A program made the translations under genes and the position numbers. From assembly GCA_016210045.1 (NCBI GenBank), contig JACQUX010000022.1, positions 1 to 64,000 of the forward strand: 64,000 nucleotides of DNA. Direction: 5' to 3'. The notes beneath the pieces are model-generated. The model was not told where the DNA came from. It worked only from the letters and a program-made list of their open reading frames with translations, and did not search any database. The DNA is from Deltaproteobacteria bacterium (GTDB taxonomy: Bacteria > UBA10199 > GCA-002796325 > JACPFF01). This document shows, piece by piece, positions 51,400-60,851 of this stretch; positions within the stretch are counted from its first letter, which is position 1, and each line of letters begins with the position of its first letter.

Positions 51400-53139
51400 T
51401 CAGACATGTTTTGAGTCAACCTCTGTTTGCAAACGTTGCACACAGTCTTCGATCGTCATCGCGCCAAGGTCGCCGCCGCTGCGGGCGCGCACCGCCACTT
51501 TGCGGTCCGCCGCTTCGCGTTTGCCGACGACCAACATATACGGAATCTGTTCCAATTGGGCATCGCGGATTTTGGCGCCGAGTTTTTCGCTCCGCTCGTC
51601 GCAGGTGACGCGCAGTCCTGCGGCGGCCAGTGCGTCGCGGACTTCATGGGCGTATGGGATCGAGGCATCGACGATCGGCAACACCACGGCCTGGACTGGC
51701 GCCAACCAGAGCGGCAGTTTGCCGCCGGTGTGTTCCAACAAAATCGCGATGAATCGCTCCAACGTCCCGAGAATGGCGCGATGGAGCATCATCGGGACGG
51801 CTTCGCAGCCCTCCGGCGTGATATAGGCGAGGCCGAAGCGTTCGGGCATCGCGCAATCGATTTGTACGGTGGCCAGCGTCCAGGCGCGGTCGAGGACGTC
51901 GCGGAAATCGAAACCGATCTTCGGTCCGTAAAACGCGCCCTCGCCCGGGAGTTCCGTGACTTGAAATCCTGCCTGCTCCAACGAGCGACGCAGCGCCGCT
52001 TCGGCCACGGTCCAACGTTCGATCGTGCCGAGAAATTTTTCCGGACGCGTCTGGAGCGTGACTTCGATCCGCTCGAACCCGAACGTCGCGTAGACTTCAC
52101 GCGTCATGGCGATAAAACTGGTCAACTCTTGGTCGAGTTGTTCAGGCGTGCAGAAAATATGGGCGTCGTCTTGCGCCATGGAACGGACTCGGGTCAGCCC
52201 CATCAGCGTGCCGGAGGGTTCGAAGCGATGCAACCGGCCGAAATCGGCGTAGCGGATCGGCAGTTCGCGATACGACGGCTTGCGTAGTCCGAACAGATAA
52301 CAGTGGCCCGGGCAATTCATCGGCTTCAGCCCATATTCTTCTTCGTCGACCGCCATCAGGAACATATCGCTGCGAAAGGCCTCGTAGTGGCCGGAGGTCT
52401 TCCACAGTTCGGTCTTGAAGACTTGCGGCGTCACGACTTCGCTGTACCCGTATTTGCGATAGAGCGTGCGGACATACTCTTGGAGCGCGTTGTAGACGAC
52501 CGTCCCTTTCGGATGAAAAAACGGCGAACCGGGCGCGATCGGATGCATGGAGAACAGATCCAGCCGCGACCCCAGTCGACGATGATCGCGTTCTTTGGCC
52601 TCTTCCAAGCGTTGTAGATACAATTGCAACTCGGCGTCGGTCAGGAACGCCGTGCCGTAAATCCGTTGCAACATCGGATTGTGCTCGTCGCCACGCCAAT
52701 ACGCGCCGGCGACCTTCAGCAGCTTAATCGCCTTAATGTCGCCAGTCCGTGCGACATGCGGGCCTTTACAGAGATCGACAAACGCGCCGTGCCGATAAAG
52801 GGTCACGGAATCGTCAGGAATGCCGTCGAGGATCTCGATTTTAAAGGTCTCCCCTTTTTCGGTGAAGAGTCGCCGCGCGTCGGCCTTGCTGACTTCTTCG
52901 CGCGTGAACGGCAGATTGCGCGCGATGATCTCGTGCATCCGCGCTTCGATGTGCACTAAATCGTCGGGTGTGAATCCGGGCGCGTAGTCGAAATCGTAGT
53001 AGAACCCCTGCTCGATGGCGGGGCCGATGGTGACCTTCGCCTGCGGAAAGAGTTGCTGCACTGCATCGGCCATGACATGCGCCGCTGAGTGCCGCATCCG
53101 CTCGAGGGGATCGTCTTCATGTCCTGCACGACAGACCAT
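51400..53139 (-). CDS. thrS: Threonyl-tRNA synthetase lacking the TGS domain
   Basis: A 579-residue ThrRS, about 60 shorter than E. coli's. It starts just before MRHSAAHVMADAVQQLFP, the beginning of the N2 editing domain, so the N-terminal TGS (N1) domain is absent; upstream codons overlap a hairpin and tRNA-Val and are not TGS-like. The editing site is intact (HSAAH and DLCKGPH). The catalytic core has zinc ligands in KPMNCPGH, AHIFC and MLHRAILG, and motif 2 YADFGRLHRFEPSG. The anticodon-binding domain is complete. It opens the infC-rpmI-rplT-pheST-ihfA block. Confidence 0.95.
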   Translation of the reverse strand: MVCRAGHEDDPLERMRHSAAHVMADAVQQLFPQAKVTIGPAIEQGFYYDFDYAPGFTPDDLVHIEARMHEIIARNLPFTREEVSKADARRLFTEKGETFKIEILDGIPDDSVTLYRHGAFVDLCKGPHVARTGDIKAIKLLKVAGAYWRGDEHNPMLQRIYGTAFLTDAELQLYLQRLEEAKERDHRRLGSRLDLFSMHPIAPGSPFFHPKGTVVYNALQEYVRTLYRKYGYSEVVTPQVFKTELWKTSGHYEAFRSDMFLMAVDEEEYGLKPMNCPGHCYLFGLRKPSYRELPIRYADFGRLHRFEPSGTLMGLTRVRSMAQDDAHIFCTPEQLDQELTSFIAMTREVYATFGFERIEVTLQTRPEKFLGTIERWTVAEAALRRSLEQAGFQVTELPGEGAFYGPKIGFDFRDVLDRAWTLATVQIDCAMPERFGLAYITPEGCEAVPMMLHRAILGTLERFIAILLEHTGGKLPLWLAPVQAVVLPIVDASIPYAHEVRDALAAAGLRVTCDERSEKLGAKIRDAQLEQIPYMLVVGKREAADRKVAVRARSGGDLGAMTIEDCVQRLQTEVDSKHV

Positions 53140-53147
53140 AATTCGTT

Positions 53148-53210
53148 CCCGATACACGACACACGATATACGGATTCTGCGATAACGATTGTCGTATATC
53201 GTGTATCGGG
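53148..53210. repeat. Inverted repeat of GATACACGA words before thrS
   Basis: CCCGATACACGA at 53148 and ATATACG to 53172 pair with CGTATATCGTGTATCGGG (53193-53210), with one CACACGA duplication in the left arm. It lies in the thrS leader between tRNA-Val and the start codon, so it could affect transcription; it does not resemble a T-box. Confidence 0.6.
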
Positions 53211-53264
53211 AAATTTCCACCTGAGGCGGATCCGTCCTTCGGCGGATGCTGCTGCAAATTTTTG

Positions 53265-53338
53265 TGGGCGCGACAGGATTCGAACCTGTGACCCCTACCA
53301 TGTCAAGGTAGTACTCTAACCAACTGAGCTACGCGCCC
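53265..53338 (-). tRNA. tRNA-Val (GAC)
   Basis: Minus-strand cloverleaf: acceptor GGGCGCG/CGCGCCC with discriminator A, D-arm AGCTCAGTTGGTTAGAGT, anticodon stem CTACC/GGTAG around TTGACAT (anticodon GAC), T-arm ACAGGTTCGAATCCTGT. CCA is not encoded. Confidence 0.96.
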
Positions 53339-53540
53339 TTGGCGGGGCGGACGGCTGCAAACACCCCGTAAAAAACTTGGACCCCTATAGATTTTCGGGG
53401 GGGAAAGTCAAGGGAATTGAAGGGATTGGGGTTTTTGGGGCAAGCTTCAAGTGTCACTTTGAGGCCGTCGCGCTTCCGCGTGGCTGCGGACTCGGCAAAG
53501 CTGCAAACGCGGAGGATCGGGTTCACAGCGGAACAGGCTT

Positions 53541-54764
53541 TTAAACAAGACACTCCAATACCGCTGCGGCGGGGCAGACTTGGATACGAACGCCCTCCTC
53601 AGTCCGCTCCCGCATGGTCGCTCCACGCTCCACTAACTGCAGGGCACGCCGCACTCCCAGTAAGCGGGCCAGCGGCACGAGACTGCGGGACACCGTGGTA
53701 TCGGTCCGTTTGCATTCCAGCAGCAACTGCGGCCGATTGCGTTCGCAGAGCAGAAAATCGACTTCTCGCTTCTCCTTATCGCGAACATAATGCAGCGTTA
53801 ATTCACCAAGCCCTAGGTCATTGAGATAATCGACATATTTGCGCAAATGCACGGCTACGAGATTCTCGAAACGGATCGCCGGATCGTTGATTTCAGTCCA
53901 ATCCCAAAGGTACCACTTCGCTTCTTTCTTCAGCAGTCGTCCCCGTCGTTGGCTGAACGGGCGCAGCGAGAATCCGTAAAAAACCCGCTCCAACAGATTC
54001 ATCCAGTGGCGGACAGTGGCGAAGTGAACTTCCAAGTCTTCACGCAGACTATTGAGCGATAACGGGCTCCCCACCCGCTCCGGCAGGAGAAACATGAGTT
54101 GCTCGACCAACGGCAGATGGCGCAACGTCTCCGTGACCGCCAGATCCTGATTAATGAGGCGATCGAGGCGAGTCCGTCGCCAGCGCACTAAAAATGATTG
54201 ATCGGCGCGAAACAGTGGTTCCGGGAAGCCGCCGAACCGTGTGAGCGTAGTGCACGCGTCTGTTGCCGCCGGCGATGGCGACGCAAACACCCGTTGCATG
54301 AGTTCCGCAAGAGATGGCACCGGCCGTCCGGCCGCAGCCAGTTCGGCCACTGAAAATGGGGCCAAATGATACGTGAAGTGACGTCCCAGCAGCGAATCCT
54401 GGCCTCGCCGGTACACATTGAGCAGCGCGCTCCCGGTGACAATCCAGTGCGTGTGTGGTTCGGACGTATCGAACAAGCCCTTTACCGCATTTTTCCAACG
54501 GGGGTATTTGTGGATCTCATCAAAGACGGCAATCGCTTGTTCCGCACCGTCCAATCGTTGCTTGCCCGCAAACAGTTGGGTCGTGAGCCACTTGCGGTGC
54601 GAGGCCACATCCCAGTTCAGATAGTTAAGGCCGGATTTTATGGGGTTGAGAAACGATTGTGCCAATGTCGTCTTTCCCACCTGCCGCGGACCAGTCAGAA
54701 AGACCATCTGGCGGAACTCACGAAGATGTTTGGCAATATGCTGATAAAGATAGCGATGAGTCAC
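53541..54764 (-). CDS. AAA ATPase with DUF4143-type nuclease-like C-terminus
   Basis: A 407-residue protein. Walker A is GPRQVGKTTLAQ and Walker B is AIAVFDEIHKYP, followed by a sensor-like IVTGSALL. The C-terminal DUF4143 part ends in a PD-(D/E)xK-like core, EVDFLLCERNRPQLLLECKR. Such proteins are widespread in bacteria and archaea as mobile-type ATPases of unclear role. It starts at GTG with no ribosome-binding site. It lies alone between tRNA-Val and hemA, and its base composition looks more AT-rich than the neighbours. Confidence 0.82.
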   Translation of the reverse strand: MTHRYLYQHIAKHLREFRQMVFLTGPRQVGKTTLAQSFLNPIKSGLNYLNWDVASHRKWLTTQLFAGKQRLDGAEQAIAVFDEIHKYPRWKNAVKGLFDTSEPHTHWIVTGSALLNVYRRGQDSLLGRHFTYHLAPFSVAELAAAGRPVPSLAELMQRVFASPSPAATDACTTLTRFGGFPEPLFRADQSFLVRWRRTRLDRLINQDLAVTETLRHLPLVEQLMFLLPERVGSPLSLNSLREDLEVHFATVRHWMNLLERVFYGFSLRPFSQRRGRLLKKEAKWYLWDWTEINDPAIRFENLVAVHLRKYVDYLNDLGLGELTLHYVRDKEKREVDFLLCERNRPQLLLECKRTDTTVSRSLVPLARLLGVRRALQLVERGATMRERTEEGVRIQVCPAAAVLECLV

Positions 54765-54828
54765 ATAAAGAAATTAGCATGCAACTATAAAATAGTCACG
54801 ACTTTTTTACAGTTGTATGCACAACATT

Positions 54829-56121
54829 TTACGCGTCGGGACTGCCTAATCGAAACAGGCGGCGGAGCCAGTGGTGGGCCTCGGCGGGTGGGGCATCGGG
54901 GGTCGGCGGGACAGATGTCGCGTCCGCGCCCTCCCCTTTGAGGTGCAGGATGGGGTCACGCAGCAGTTTAGCAATGAGCGCTTTGGTGCAGGCCTCCATC
55001 GCGGTGGCCACTGCCCCGTTCGGAGAGCCGAACCGGCCAAGGCTGCGCGCGACTTCTTCTTGGCGGATCGATTCCCATTTCTGATGCAGCGACGCGATCG
55101 CGGCCTGCGAGGCATTCGGCCGTTGATTCGCCCAATACTGCGCGGCGGCACGGGCGACGATCGCTTCCGCATCGCGCACGACGTGTTGGCGTTCGTTGGC
55201 ATTCGCTGCGGCCACCCGTTGGAGATCGTCGAGCGTGTACAAATAGACTTGCGGCAAATTTGCGACCGCTTCGTCCACGCCACGCGGAAACGCGATGTCG
55301 ATCACGAATTGCGGCCGTCCGCCTCGTTGTTGCCGGACGCGCTCCAGCTGCGCGGCATCGAGCAAGGGGACATCGCCACTCGCACTACAAATGATGATAT
55401 CGGCCGCGCCCAGCGCCGTCTCGAACGATCCGACCGGACACGCCTCCCCGCCCACCTCCGCCGCTAACACCGCGGCACGCTCGAAGGTCCGGTTGACGAT
55501 CAGCAGACGCCCGACGCCCGCCTTGCGGAAATGGCGCGCCGTCAGTTCACCCATTTCACCGGCGCCGATGATCAATCCGGTGCAGTCTTGCAATTGACCG
55601 AAGACTTGCTGCGCCAATGCCACGCCGACCGACGCCACCGAAATGGGATGGCGCCCAATCCCGGTGCGCTCCCGCACCTGCTTCGCGACTTGGAACGCCT
55701 TCGCGAACAAACCATGCGTGACCGAGCCGACCGTGCCCGCGGCCAGCGCCTCCGCAAACGCACTCTTCACTTGCCCGAGGATCTGCGCCTCGCCGACGAT
55801 CATGGAGTCGAGACTGGCCGCGACACTAAACAAGTGTCGCACGGCCGCTTCATCTTGATGGCGATAGCCGCGCGCGGTCAATACCGCGTGACTGCGCGCA
55901 CACTGCGTCCGCACAAAATTGTCCAAACACGACGGTTCCGCATCATCAGGGAGGACCGTGTAGAGTTCGGTGCGATTGCAGGTCGCAAGCAACACATGCT
56001 CCCGCAACCCTGCCGCAACCGCGCCCTGCAACCACGACTGACGTTGCGCGACCGTCAGCGCCAACGCCTCGCGTTGCGCCGTGTCGGCTACCGTATGGTT
56101 CACACCCCAACAGAGGATCAT
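54829..56121 (-). CDS. hemA: Glutamyl-tRNA reductase
   Basis: A 430-residue NADPH-dependent enzyme making glutamate-1-semialdehyde, the first committed step of the C5 haem pathway. Catalytic Cys48 lies in LLATCNRTELY; VGEAQILGQVKSAF and the GAGEMGELTARHF nucleotide-binding motif follow. The C-terminal dimerisation helix region is present, then a low-complexity tail. hemX lies 6 bp upstream; hemB is at 2.2 kb. Confidence 0.95.
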   Translation of the reverse strand: MILCWGVNHTVADTAQREALALTVAQRQSWLQGAVAAGLREHVLLATCNRTELYTVLPDDAEPSCLDNFVRTQCARSHAVLTARGYRHQDEAAVRHLFSVAASLDSMIVGEAQILGQVKSAFAEALAAGTVGSVTHGLFAKAFQVAKQVRERTGIGRHPISVASVGVALAQQVFGQLQDCTGLIIGAGEMGELTARHFRKAGVGRLLIVNRTFERAAVLAAEVGGEACPVGSFETALGAADIIICSASGDVPLLDAAQLERVRQQRGGRPQFVIDIAFPRGVDEAVANLPQVYLYTLDDLQRVAAANANERQHVVRDAEAIVARAAAQYWANQRPNASQAAIASLHQKWESIRQEEVARSLGRFGSPNGAVATAMEACTKALIAKLLRDPILHLKGEGADATSVPPTPDAPPAEAHHWLRRLFRLGSPDA

Positions 56122-56127
56122 AGAAAA

Positions 56128-56916
56128 TTACACCCCGTGTATTTCCACAAACGACAACAACAACACGGCCAACCCGAGCAACGCAAAAAAGACCCAACGG
56201 CGACCCGGTTGCCAACGACGCACGCGGCTCTGCAACAGAAATCCGTACAAGACCCATCCCAACAGCGAGAGGAGTCCATGACTGCGGGACCCCAGCCACG
56301 ACGGCGCACTCCCACCTAAGATGACGCCGGTCCCGACGGTAAGCGTGAGCGCGATGAAACCGAGCAGCATCAGCCGCGTGATCGCGCGTTCGACGCTCGG
56401 GAGGGACGGAAAGCGCAACAGCTGCGGCGTCGGCCGGCGCATCTTGAGCGCGCGGTCTTGCCAGACGTAACAGCTGCCGACTAGACCGCTCACCAGAAAG
56501 ATCCCGACCGCGACAATCGCACCGGCGACATGCACGGGGATCAGCGGCCACGCGGCAGAGATCCAACTGGCACTGTCGCTGCGGCCGCCGAGCAAGGTCG
56601 GGAGGGCCAGAGCCGCGACCACGGCATACAGCAGCGGCGCGAGACCCTGCCAGCGAGCGCGGCGCGTCAGCCAGACCGTCAGGCCCGCCAACACCCAGAC
56701 CAGGAGTAAGAGTCCACCGCGATGGCGCCCGATCGAGGCCGCCCCTTCGCGCCAGATCGCGACCGGCAGATAAACGGTGTGCAACAAAAACCCCAGCAGG
56801 AAACAACGGCCGGCGTAGCGGACACCGGCGTGATCCGGGTGACGGCGGAGACTCAATGCGAGCAACGCTGCTGCGCCGTAGAGACAAAGCGTCGGGATGA
56901 TACAGATGAGTGGCAT
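56128..56916 (-). CDS. hemX: HemX/CcsA-family membrane protein (cytochrome c assembly type)
   Basis: A 262-residue protein with about eight membrane helices. HVAGAIVAVGIFLVSGLVGSCYVWQDRALK and VGTGVILGGSAPSW are typical of the CcsA/ResC/HemX family. HemX modulates HemA level in Bacillus; CcsA relatives deliver haem for cytochrome c maturation. Position immediately before hemA (6-bp gap) favours the HemX role. The classical WWD haem motif is not evident. Confidence 0.82.
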   Translation of the reverse strand: MPLICIIPTLCLYGAAALLALSLRRHPDHAGVRYAGRCFLLGFLLHTVYLPVAIWREGAASIGRHRGGLLLLVWVLAGLTVWLTRRARWQGLAPLLYAVVAALALPTLLGGRSDSASWISAAWPLIPVHVAGAIVAVGIFLVSGLVGSCYVWQDRALKMRRPTPQLLRFPSLPSVERAITRLMLLGFIALTLTVGTGVILGGSAPSWLGSRSHGLLSLLGWVLYGFLLQSRVRRWQPGRRWVFFALLGLAVLLLSFVEIHGV

Positions 56917-57023
56917 AGGACCTCTGTGCTGAAGGACTTGGAAAGCAATGTCAAGTGTCTGACTGATTTCAACGGCTCCATTTTGTCATTTGCATTTTTG
57001 CCGCGCTTCTGAAGAATGGGGCC

Positions 57024-57482
57024 ATGGCCACGCGAGGGACAAAAGGGCGTCAGCGGGCGGAGCGGTTGGAAGGCGAAGGCGATCGTTTGTTGGCACAAGG
57101 AAAGACGAAAGCGGCCCTGAAAAAGTTCCGCGCGGCGGAGGCGCTGGGCGCAGAGCGACCGGAACTCTACACCAAATTGATCCAGGCCCATCAAGCGGCG
57201 ACGACGGAATGGACGGCCGAAGACTTCACGGCGTCACTCGGTTGGGAGATGCGGCGCCAAGAACTGTTGCACCCCGAAATCCGCGCGGCGCACGAACGAC
57301 TCAGTCCGGAATGGCGAGAGGTCACAGAGCGCTTGCGACGCCTCTTTGTCTCCACCGATGCCGCATTGGTCGAACGCCTGACCGAAGAAATCGCGGCATA
57401 CGGCGGCGCAGCCGTGCGTCCGCTGTTGGATTTCCTGCTGGTCATTAAACACGCGGCCACATCGCCGGCTGAGGCGTCATGA
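57024..57482 (+). CDS. Protein of unknown function, coupled to coaE
   Basis: A 152-residue soluble helical protein starting ATRGTKGRQRAERLEGEGDRLLAQGKTKAALKKF, with one TPR-like helix pair, then a helical C-terminal half (WREVTERLRRLFVSTDAALVERLTEEI). No family is recognised. The stop overlaps coaE by 4 bp (ATGA), so the two are translationally coupled. It is divergent from hemX. Confidence 0.65.
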   Translation: MATRGTKGRQRAERLEGEGDRLLAQGKTKAALKKFRAAEALGAERPELYTKLIQAHQAATTEWTAEDFTASLGWEMRRQELLHPEIRAAHERLSPEWREVTERLRRLFVSTDAALVERLTEEIAAYGGAAVRPLLDFLLVIKHAATSPAEAS

Positions 57483-58072
57483 GACGCATCGGACTCACCG
57501 GCGGGATCGCGACCGGCAAATCGACCGTACTGGAGACACTGGCCGCATGCGGGGCCGCGGTGCTCGATGCCGACGCGATCGTTCACGAGCTCTACGCCAA
57601 TTCCGCGGTGCTGCGCGAACGGGTCCGGGCACTGTTCGGGGACGGCTGTCTCCGCGCTGACGGACAACTCGACCGCGAGGCCGTCGCGCGACGCGTGTTC
57701 GCAGACGCCGCCGCACGCGCCCAACTGGAAGGCTTGATCCATCCGCTGGTCTGGGCGACCATCAACGAACGCGCCGCTGCGCTCGCCGCACGGAAGCCGC
57801 CGTTACTCGTATTCGATATCCCGCTGCTTTTCGAAGTCTGCGATTTGACGCTGTTCGACGCGATCGTCGTGGTTTCGTGTGACCGGGCCACGCAAGTACG
57901 GCGAATCATGAAGCGCTATCAGTGCGATCAGCCCACAGCCGAGGCCCGGATCGACAGCCAACTCCCGCTGCACGAGAAGCTGGCCCGGGCCGATTATGTG
58001 ATTGAGACCAACGGTCTGATATCGGACACGCGAACTGCCGTACGGAACTTGTATCGCCACTTACTGCGGTAA
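57479..58072 (+). CDS. coaE: Dephospho-CoA kinase
   Basis: A 197-residue enzyme performing the last step of coenzyme A synthesis. GLTGGIATGKSTV is the P loop, LDADAIVHEL the substrate segment, HPLVW the lid-side motif, and FDIPLLFE the Walker B-like motif. Coupled to the upstream small gene. Confidence 0.95.
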   Translation: MRRIGLTGGIATGKSTVLETLAACGAAVLDADAIVHELYANSAVLRERVRALFGDGCLRADGQLDREAVARRVFADAAARAQLEGLIHPLVWATINERAAALAARKPPLLVFDIPLLFEVCDLTLFDAIVVVSCDRATQVRRIMKRYQCDQPTAEARIDSQLPLHEKLARADYVIETNGLISDTRTAVRNLYRHLLR

Positions 58073-58143
58073 ACACGATTGATTCGCGCCACCAGGGTAA
58101 TCGCCTAAGTGGCTAATTCAAAGTCACTCTGTCCCTCTACTTT

Positions 58144-58174
58144 CAGCATGGCCTGCTGACAGCATGGCCTGCTG
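58144..58174. repeat. Tandem 15-bp near-palindromes CAGCATGGCCTGCTG, copies 2 and 3
   Basis: Exact copies at 58144-58158 and 58160-58174 separated by one A, matching 41364-41378. They lie in the 181-bp gap between coaE and the next gene and can form a hairpin or be bound by a protein dimer. Confidence 0.6.
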
Positions 58175-58253
58175 GGATGGGGGGACGCAACTTTTTCTGC
58201 GACGTGCCGATACTACATATGGGGAAGGTCCAGCACTACAGACGGAGTCATTT

Positions 58254-59735
58254 ATGGGTGGCAAACCACCGATCGTGGGAACTGGCGTACGCACCGGACA
58301 GAGGGGACGACCGGGACTGGTGCGCGGTACAGCGCGGGGGCCTCGCGTCCCAGTCAACGTTCCCCTGGTGCGGGATGGCACGGGGATCACACCCCCAGCC
58401 GGCACACCGGGCCTATTACGACGGATCGGCGGGGCCGTGGCGGGATTCTTTCGCACCAACGGCGGCGCGGCCAGGGCGGCGCAAGGCAGTGCACGTCCGG
58501 CACTCACGGGACCAGTCGCGCGCACGGTCGAGGGTGTCGAGCACTTATTTCTTGATAGTGGACCGACGATGGCCCTTCCTCCGGTCGGAGTCGGTGAGGA
58601 ACCGACCGATCGATTGGCGGCATTGCCCGGAGTCTCGCGCCCGGAAGTTGGCGTACGGCTTCCAAGCGAGGCCGGACAAGCGGTAACCATCGATTTGTCA
58701 CGGACCAGTTCAACGGTCCAACTGGTCATCCAGCGCAGTGCTAGAGAGGTCCCCACGTTTCAGCCACGAGGACTGATCTCCATTATTTCGTTGCCCGATA
58801 AACGACTCAGTCGAGAAACGCCACATGTCACGATTCAGTATGATCCGACGACGCGCGTCCTGACATTGACTGAAAAAGCGTCAAAACAAGGGACCTATCT
58901 ACGACGTCTGGATGTCGTGGCCGGAACGGTGGAGCCGCGTGTCGGGTTGGAAGGCGCAGTGGATGGTAAGGTCACGTATCGCCTCCCACCGGAGACCGCC
59001 GGTGTCACGTTGGCCTTCGACAAGGCACGCGACGTAGTCTTTGCGCAGCTCCACGTCGGAGCAACGGCCGTCGAAGCGACTGCGAATCCCGCAGTACCGG
59101 CACGGGCCAAGATCGCCGCGCCGGCGCGCCCAGCAACGGCCTTGGCACTCGACGAGCAACTGCGTGCGGCACTCAATAGTGGCAAGGGCCCGTATACGAT
59201 TAAGGTCGATCGGACCTCCGGGGCGGCCGTCGTCACCCTCACACATCAGACAAAGGTCCGCGGACAGATCAACGTGGCCTTCCCGGCTGAAGCGATCGAT
59301 GCCGAGATTGTGGAGACGATGCAGGCTATCGTCGCACGGGCCCCGCTGTTCGAAGCGGTCGATCCGAGCCGGCGGGTTCAGAACCCAACGGTCACGTTGA
59401 CGATTCGCTACGTGGCCGCCAATGACGCCGTCTTAGAGACCCCGCGTTTTGCCCGACATCGCGGTCACCTGGGAATCGATGGGATCGTCGAATTGCGCAG
59501 CGCCAAAGATGCCACACGTTCCGCCGCCGATCTGAAAAATGGCGTGCTGGGGGAATTCCGCCCGGAAGACTTCGCCGGCAGCACCGTGCCGCCCGCCTTC
59601 ATTTATATGACGTGGCAGTCGAATGCCGTGCGGCGCGCCAACTTGATCGGCAATGCCTGGGGCAAAGTCCGCACCCGGATCCCCACTATCAGCGAAATCG
59701 GCGCCGACACCGGCGGCCATCCTCGGAAACGCTAA
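58254..59735 (+). CDS. Protein of unknown function (493 residues)
   Basis: The ATG at 58254 is chosen because GGAG lies 6-7 bp upstream. No signal peptide is visible. The N-terminal 100 residues are low-complexity Gly/Arg/Pro-rich. Then come repeated beta-rich stretches: QAVTIDLSRTSSTVQLVIQRS, HVTIQYDPTTRVLTLTEKAS and YTIKVDRTSGAAVVTLTHQT, which look like internal repeats of one domain. An Ala/Pro linker lies near 270. The C-terminus contains FIYMTWQSNAVRRANLIGNAW. No family is recognised. It is followed by a terminator belonging to the opposite-strand lipoprotein gene. Confidence 0.6.
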   Translation: MGGKPPIVGTGVRTGQRGRPGLVRGTARGPRVPVNVPLVRDGTGITPPAGTPGLLRRIGGAVAGFFRTNGGAARAAQGSARPALTGPVARTVEGVEHLFLDSGPTMALPPVGVGEEPTDRLAALPGVSRPEVGVRLPSEAGQAVTIDLSRTSSTVQLVIQRSAREVPTFQPRGLISIISLPDKRLSRETPHVTIQYDPTTRVLTLTEKASKQGTYLRRLDVVAGTVEPRVGLEGAVDGKVTYRLPPETAGVTLAFDKARDVVFAQLHVGATAVEATANPAVPARAKIAAPARPATALALDEQLRAALNSGKGPYTIKVDRTSGAAVVTLTHQTKVRGQINVAFPAEAIDAEIVETMQAIVARAPLFEAVDPSRRVQNPTVTLTIRYVAANDAVLETPRFARHRGHLGIDGIVELRSAKDATRSAADLKNGVLGEFRPEDFAGSTVPPAFIYMTWQSNAVRRANLIGNAWGKVRTRIPTISEIGADTGGHPRKR

Positions 59736-59741
59736 GTGCGC

Positions 59742-59767
59742 AAAAAAACGCCCCGGCCCAACCGGGG
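59742..59767 (-). terminator. Rho-independent terminator of the lipoprotein gene
   Basis: Minus strand: CCCCGG-TTGGG-CCGGGG followed by CGTTTTTTT, 50 bp after the stop of the gene at 59817-60821. Confidence 0.85.
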
Positions 59768-59816
59768 ACGGCGGGGCCAGGGCGCGCTCACTATTGAGCG
59801 TTTCTGCAGTCATCAA

Positions 59817-60821
59817 TTACAACGCATGGCAATCGTCCTTATCCGGGCCCCAACCTTTGCCATCCATCTCTTTGCATTCCGCCTTCGTCATTAAGGAGGA
59901 GGTCATCAGCTCCGTGCACTTGTTGTCCAACCAACACCGCGCCCGCGTATAGCCGGCACAGATCCCGTCGTTGACCGTGATCGCGTCGCTGACATCGACC
60001 ACGTGACCGAGTGCAGTGGAGTCGGTCTCCACGATCGCGCCGAGTTCCAAGTTGCACAGCTCGTCGAGGCCGAAGTGCAATTGGTCGAGCGGAATGGTCA
60101 GCGTGGCGATCGAGCCATTCAAGACCGAGCGGATGATGGGCGTTTCGGCGCTCGTCGGATCGGACGTTGTCGTCTCGTCCGACGGTTCCGTCGCCGTTTC
60201 TTCGGCCGATTGATACAGTTCGGAGTCGTCGGCATAACTCTCCGCATTGGCCGCATCGCTATACGGGCAGTCCACGCCATCGTATTTCGCGACGCCCTTT
60301 TTCGTGCTGACACTCGGCGCACTGCCGCTCAACGCACTGCTGACGGTATGGTTCGTCGCCAATGCCGTGCCGGCACTCCCTTGCGCGACGATTTGCACTT
60401 GCTCCGCGACGTTGGCTTGATAACCGGACTCCGCATCCGCCAAATCGGGGTCGTAAACGACGAAGTTCAGCGCATAGAGGGAGAGATCGTCTTCGAGTTG
60501 CGAGGGGATGGTATCGCCGACCGTGAAGCGCACTTCGATCTGCGACTCCTGCAGCGCGATTTCCACGCCCTGCAAATCCCCGACGGCCAACCCACTCACG
60601 GACTCCCCACTGTCGGCACTGATCCAGTCACCGGACTGATCGCTCGCGGACTTCGTGGTTGACTCGCTCGTACTGCCAGTGCCGCTCTCCGTGCTCGCAC
60701 TCCCCTCCTCCGCATCGCTCAACGCGTTCTGCAATTGCGACGGCAACCCGCAGGCCACGGTGCTCAGCAAGCCGGTGAAGGCCAACGCGCGGAACGTTTC
60801 GATGATGATACTTTGCTTCAT
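59817..60821 (-). CDS. Predicted lipoprotein under a sigma-54-type promoter
   Basis: A 334-residue acidic protein. The N-terminal signal ends LLSTVACGLPS, a near-lipobox with Cys24. A Ser/Thr/Glu-rich linker follows (STESGTGSTSESTTKS). The body is beta-rich (VEIALQESQIEVRFTVGD, VLNGSIATLTIPLDQLHFGLDELC) and carries six or more cysteines, ending in a Cys-containing GICAGYTRARCWLDNKC segment. Function is unknown. AAGGAGGAG precedes the ATG, and a sigma-54 promoter lies 31-48 bp upstream. The adjacent sigma-54 activator gene points to specific regulation. Confidence 0.75.
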   Translation of the reverse strand: MKQSIIIETFRALAFTGLLSTVACGLPSQLQNALSDAEEGSASTESGTGSTSESTTKSASDQSGDWISADSGESVSGLAVGDLQGVEIALQESQIEVRFTVGDTIPSQLEDDLSLYALNFVVYDPDLADAESGYQANVAEQVQIVAQGSAGTALATNHTVSSALSGSAPSVSTKKGVAKYDGVDCPYSDAANAESYADDSELYQSAEETATEPSDETTTSDPTSAETPIIRSVLNGSIATLTIPLDQLHFGLDELCNLELGAIVETDSTALGHVVDVSDAITVNDGICAGYTRARCWLDNKCTELMTSSLMTKAECKEMDGKGWGPDKDDCHAL

Positions 60822-60851
60822 ATTCAACTCCTCCTTTGTACAAGATTGAGA

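Noticed and set aside
53140-53301. N-terminal extension of ThrRS that might supply a TGS domain
   Set aside because: It translates the hairpin and tRNA-Val and bears no TGS-like sequence.
53148-53338. T-box riboswitch before thrS
   Set aside because: No T-box sequence or specifier loop; the leader holds only a word-shuffled inverted repeat and a tRNA gene.
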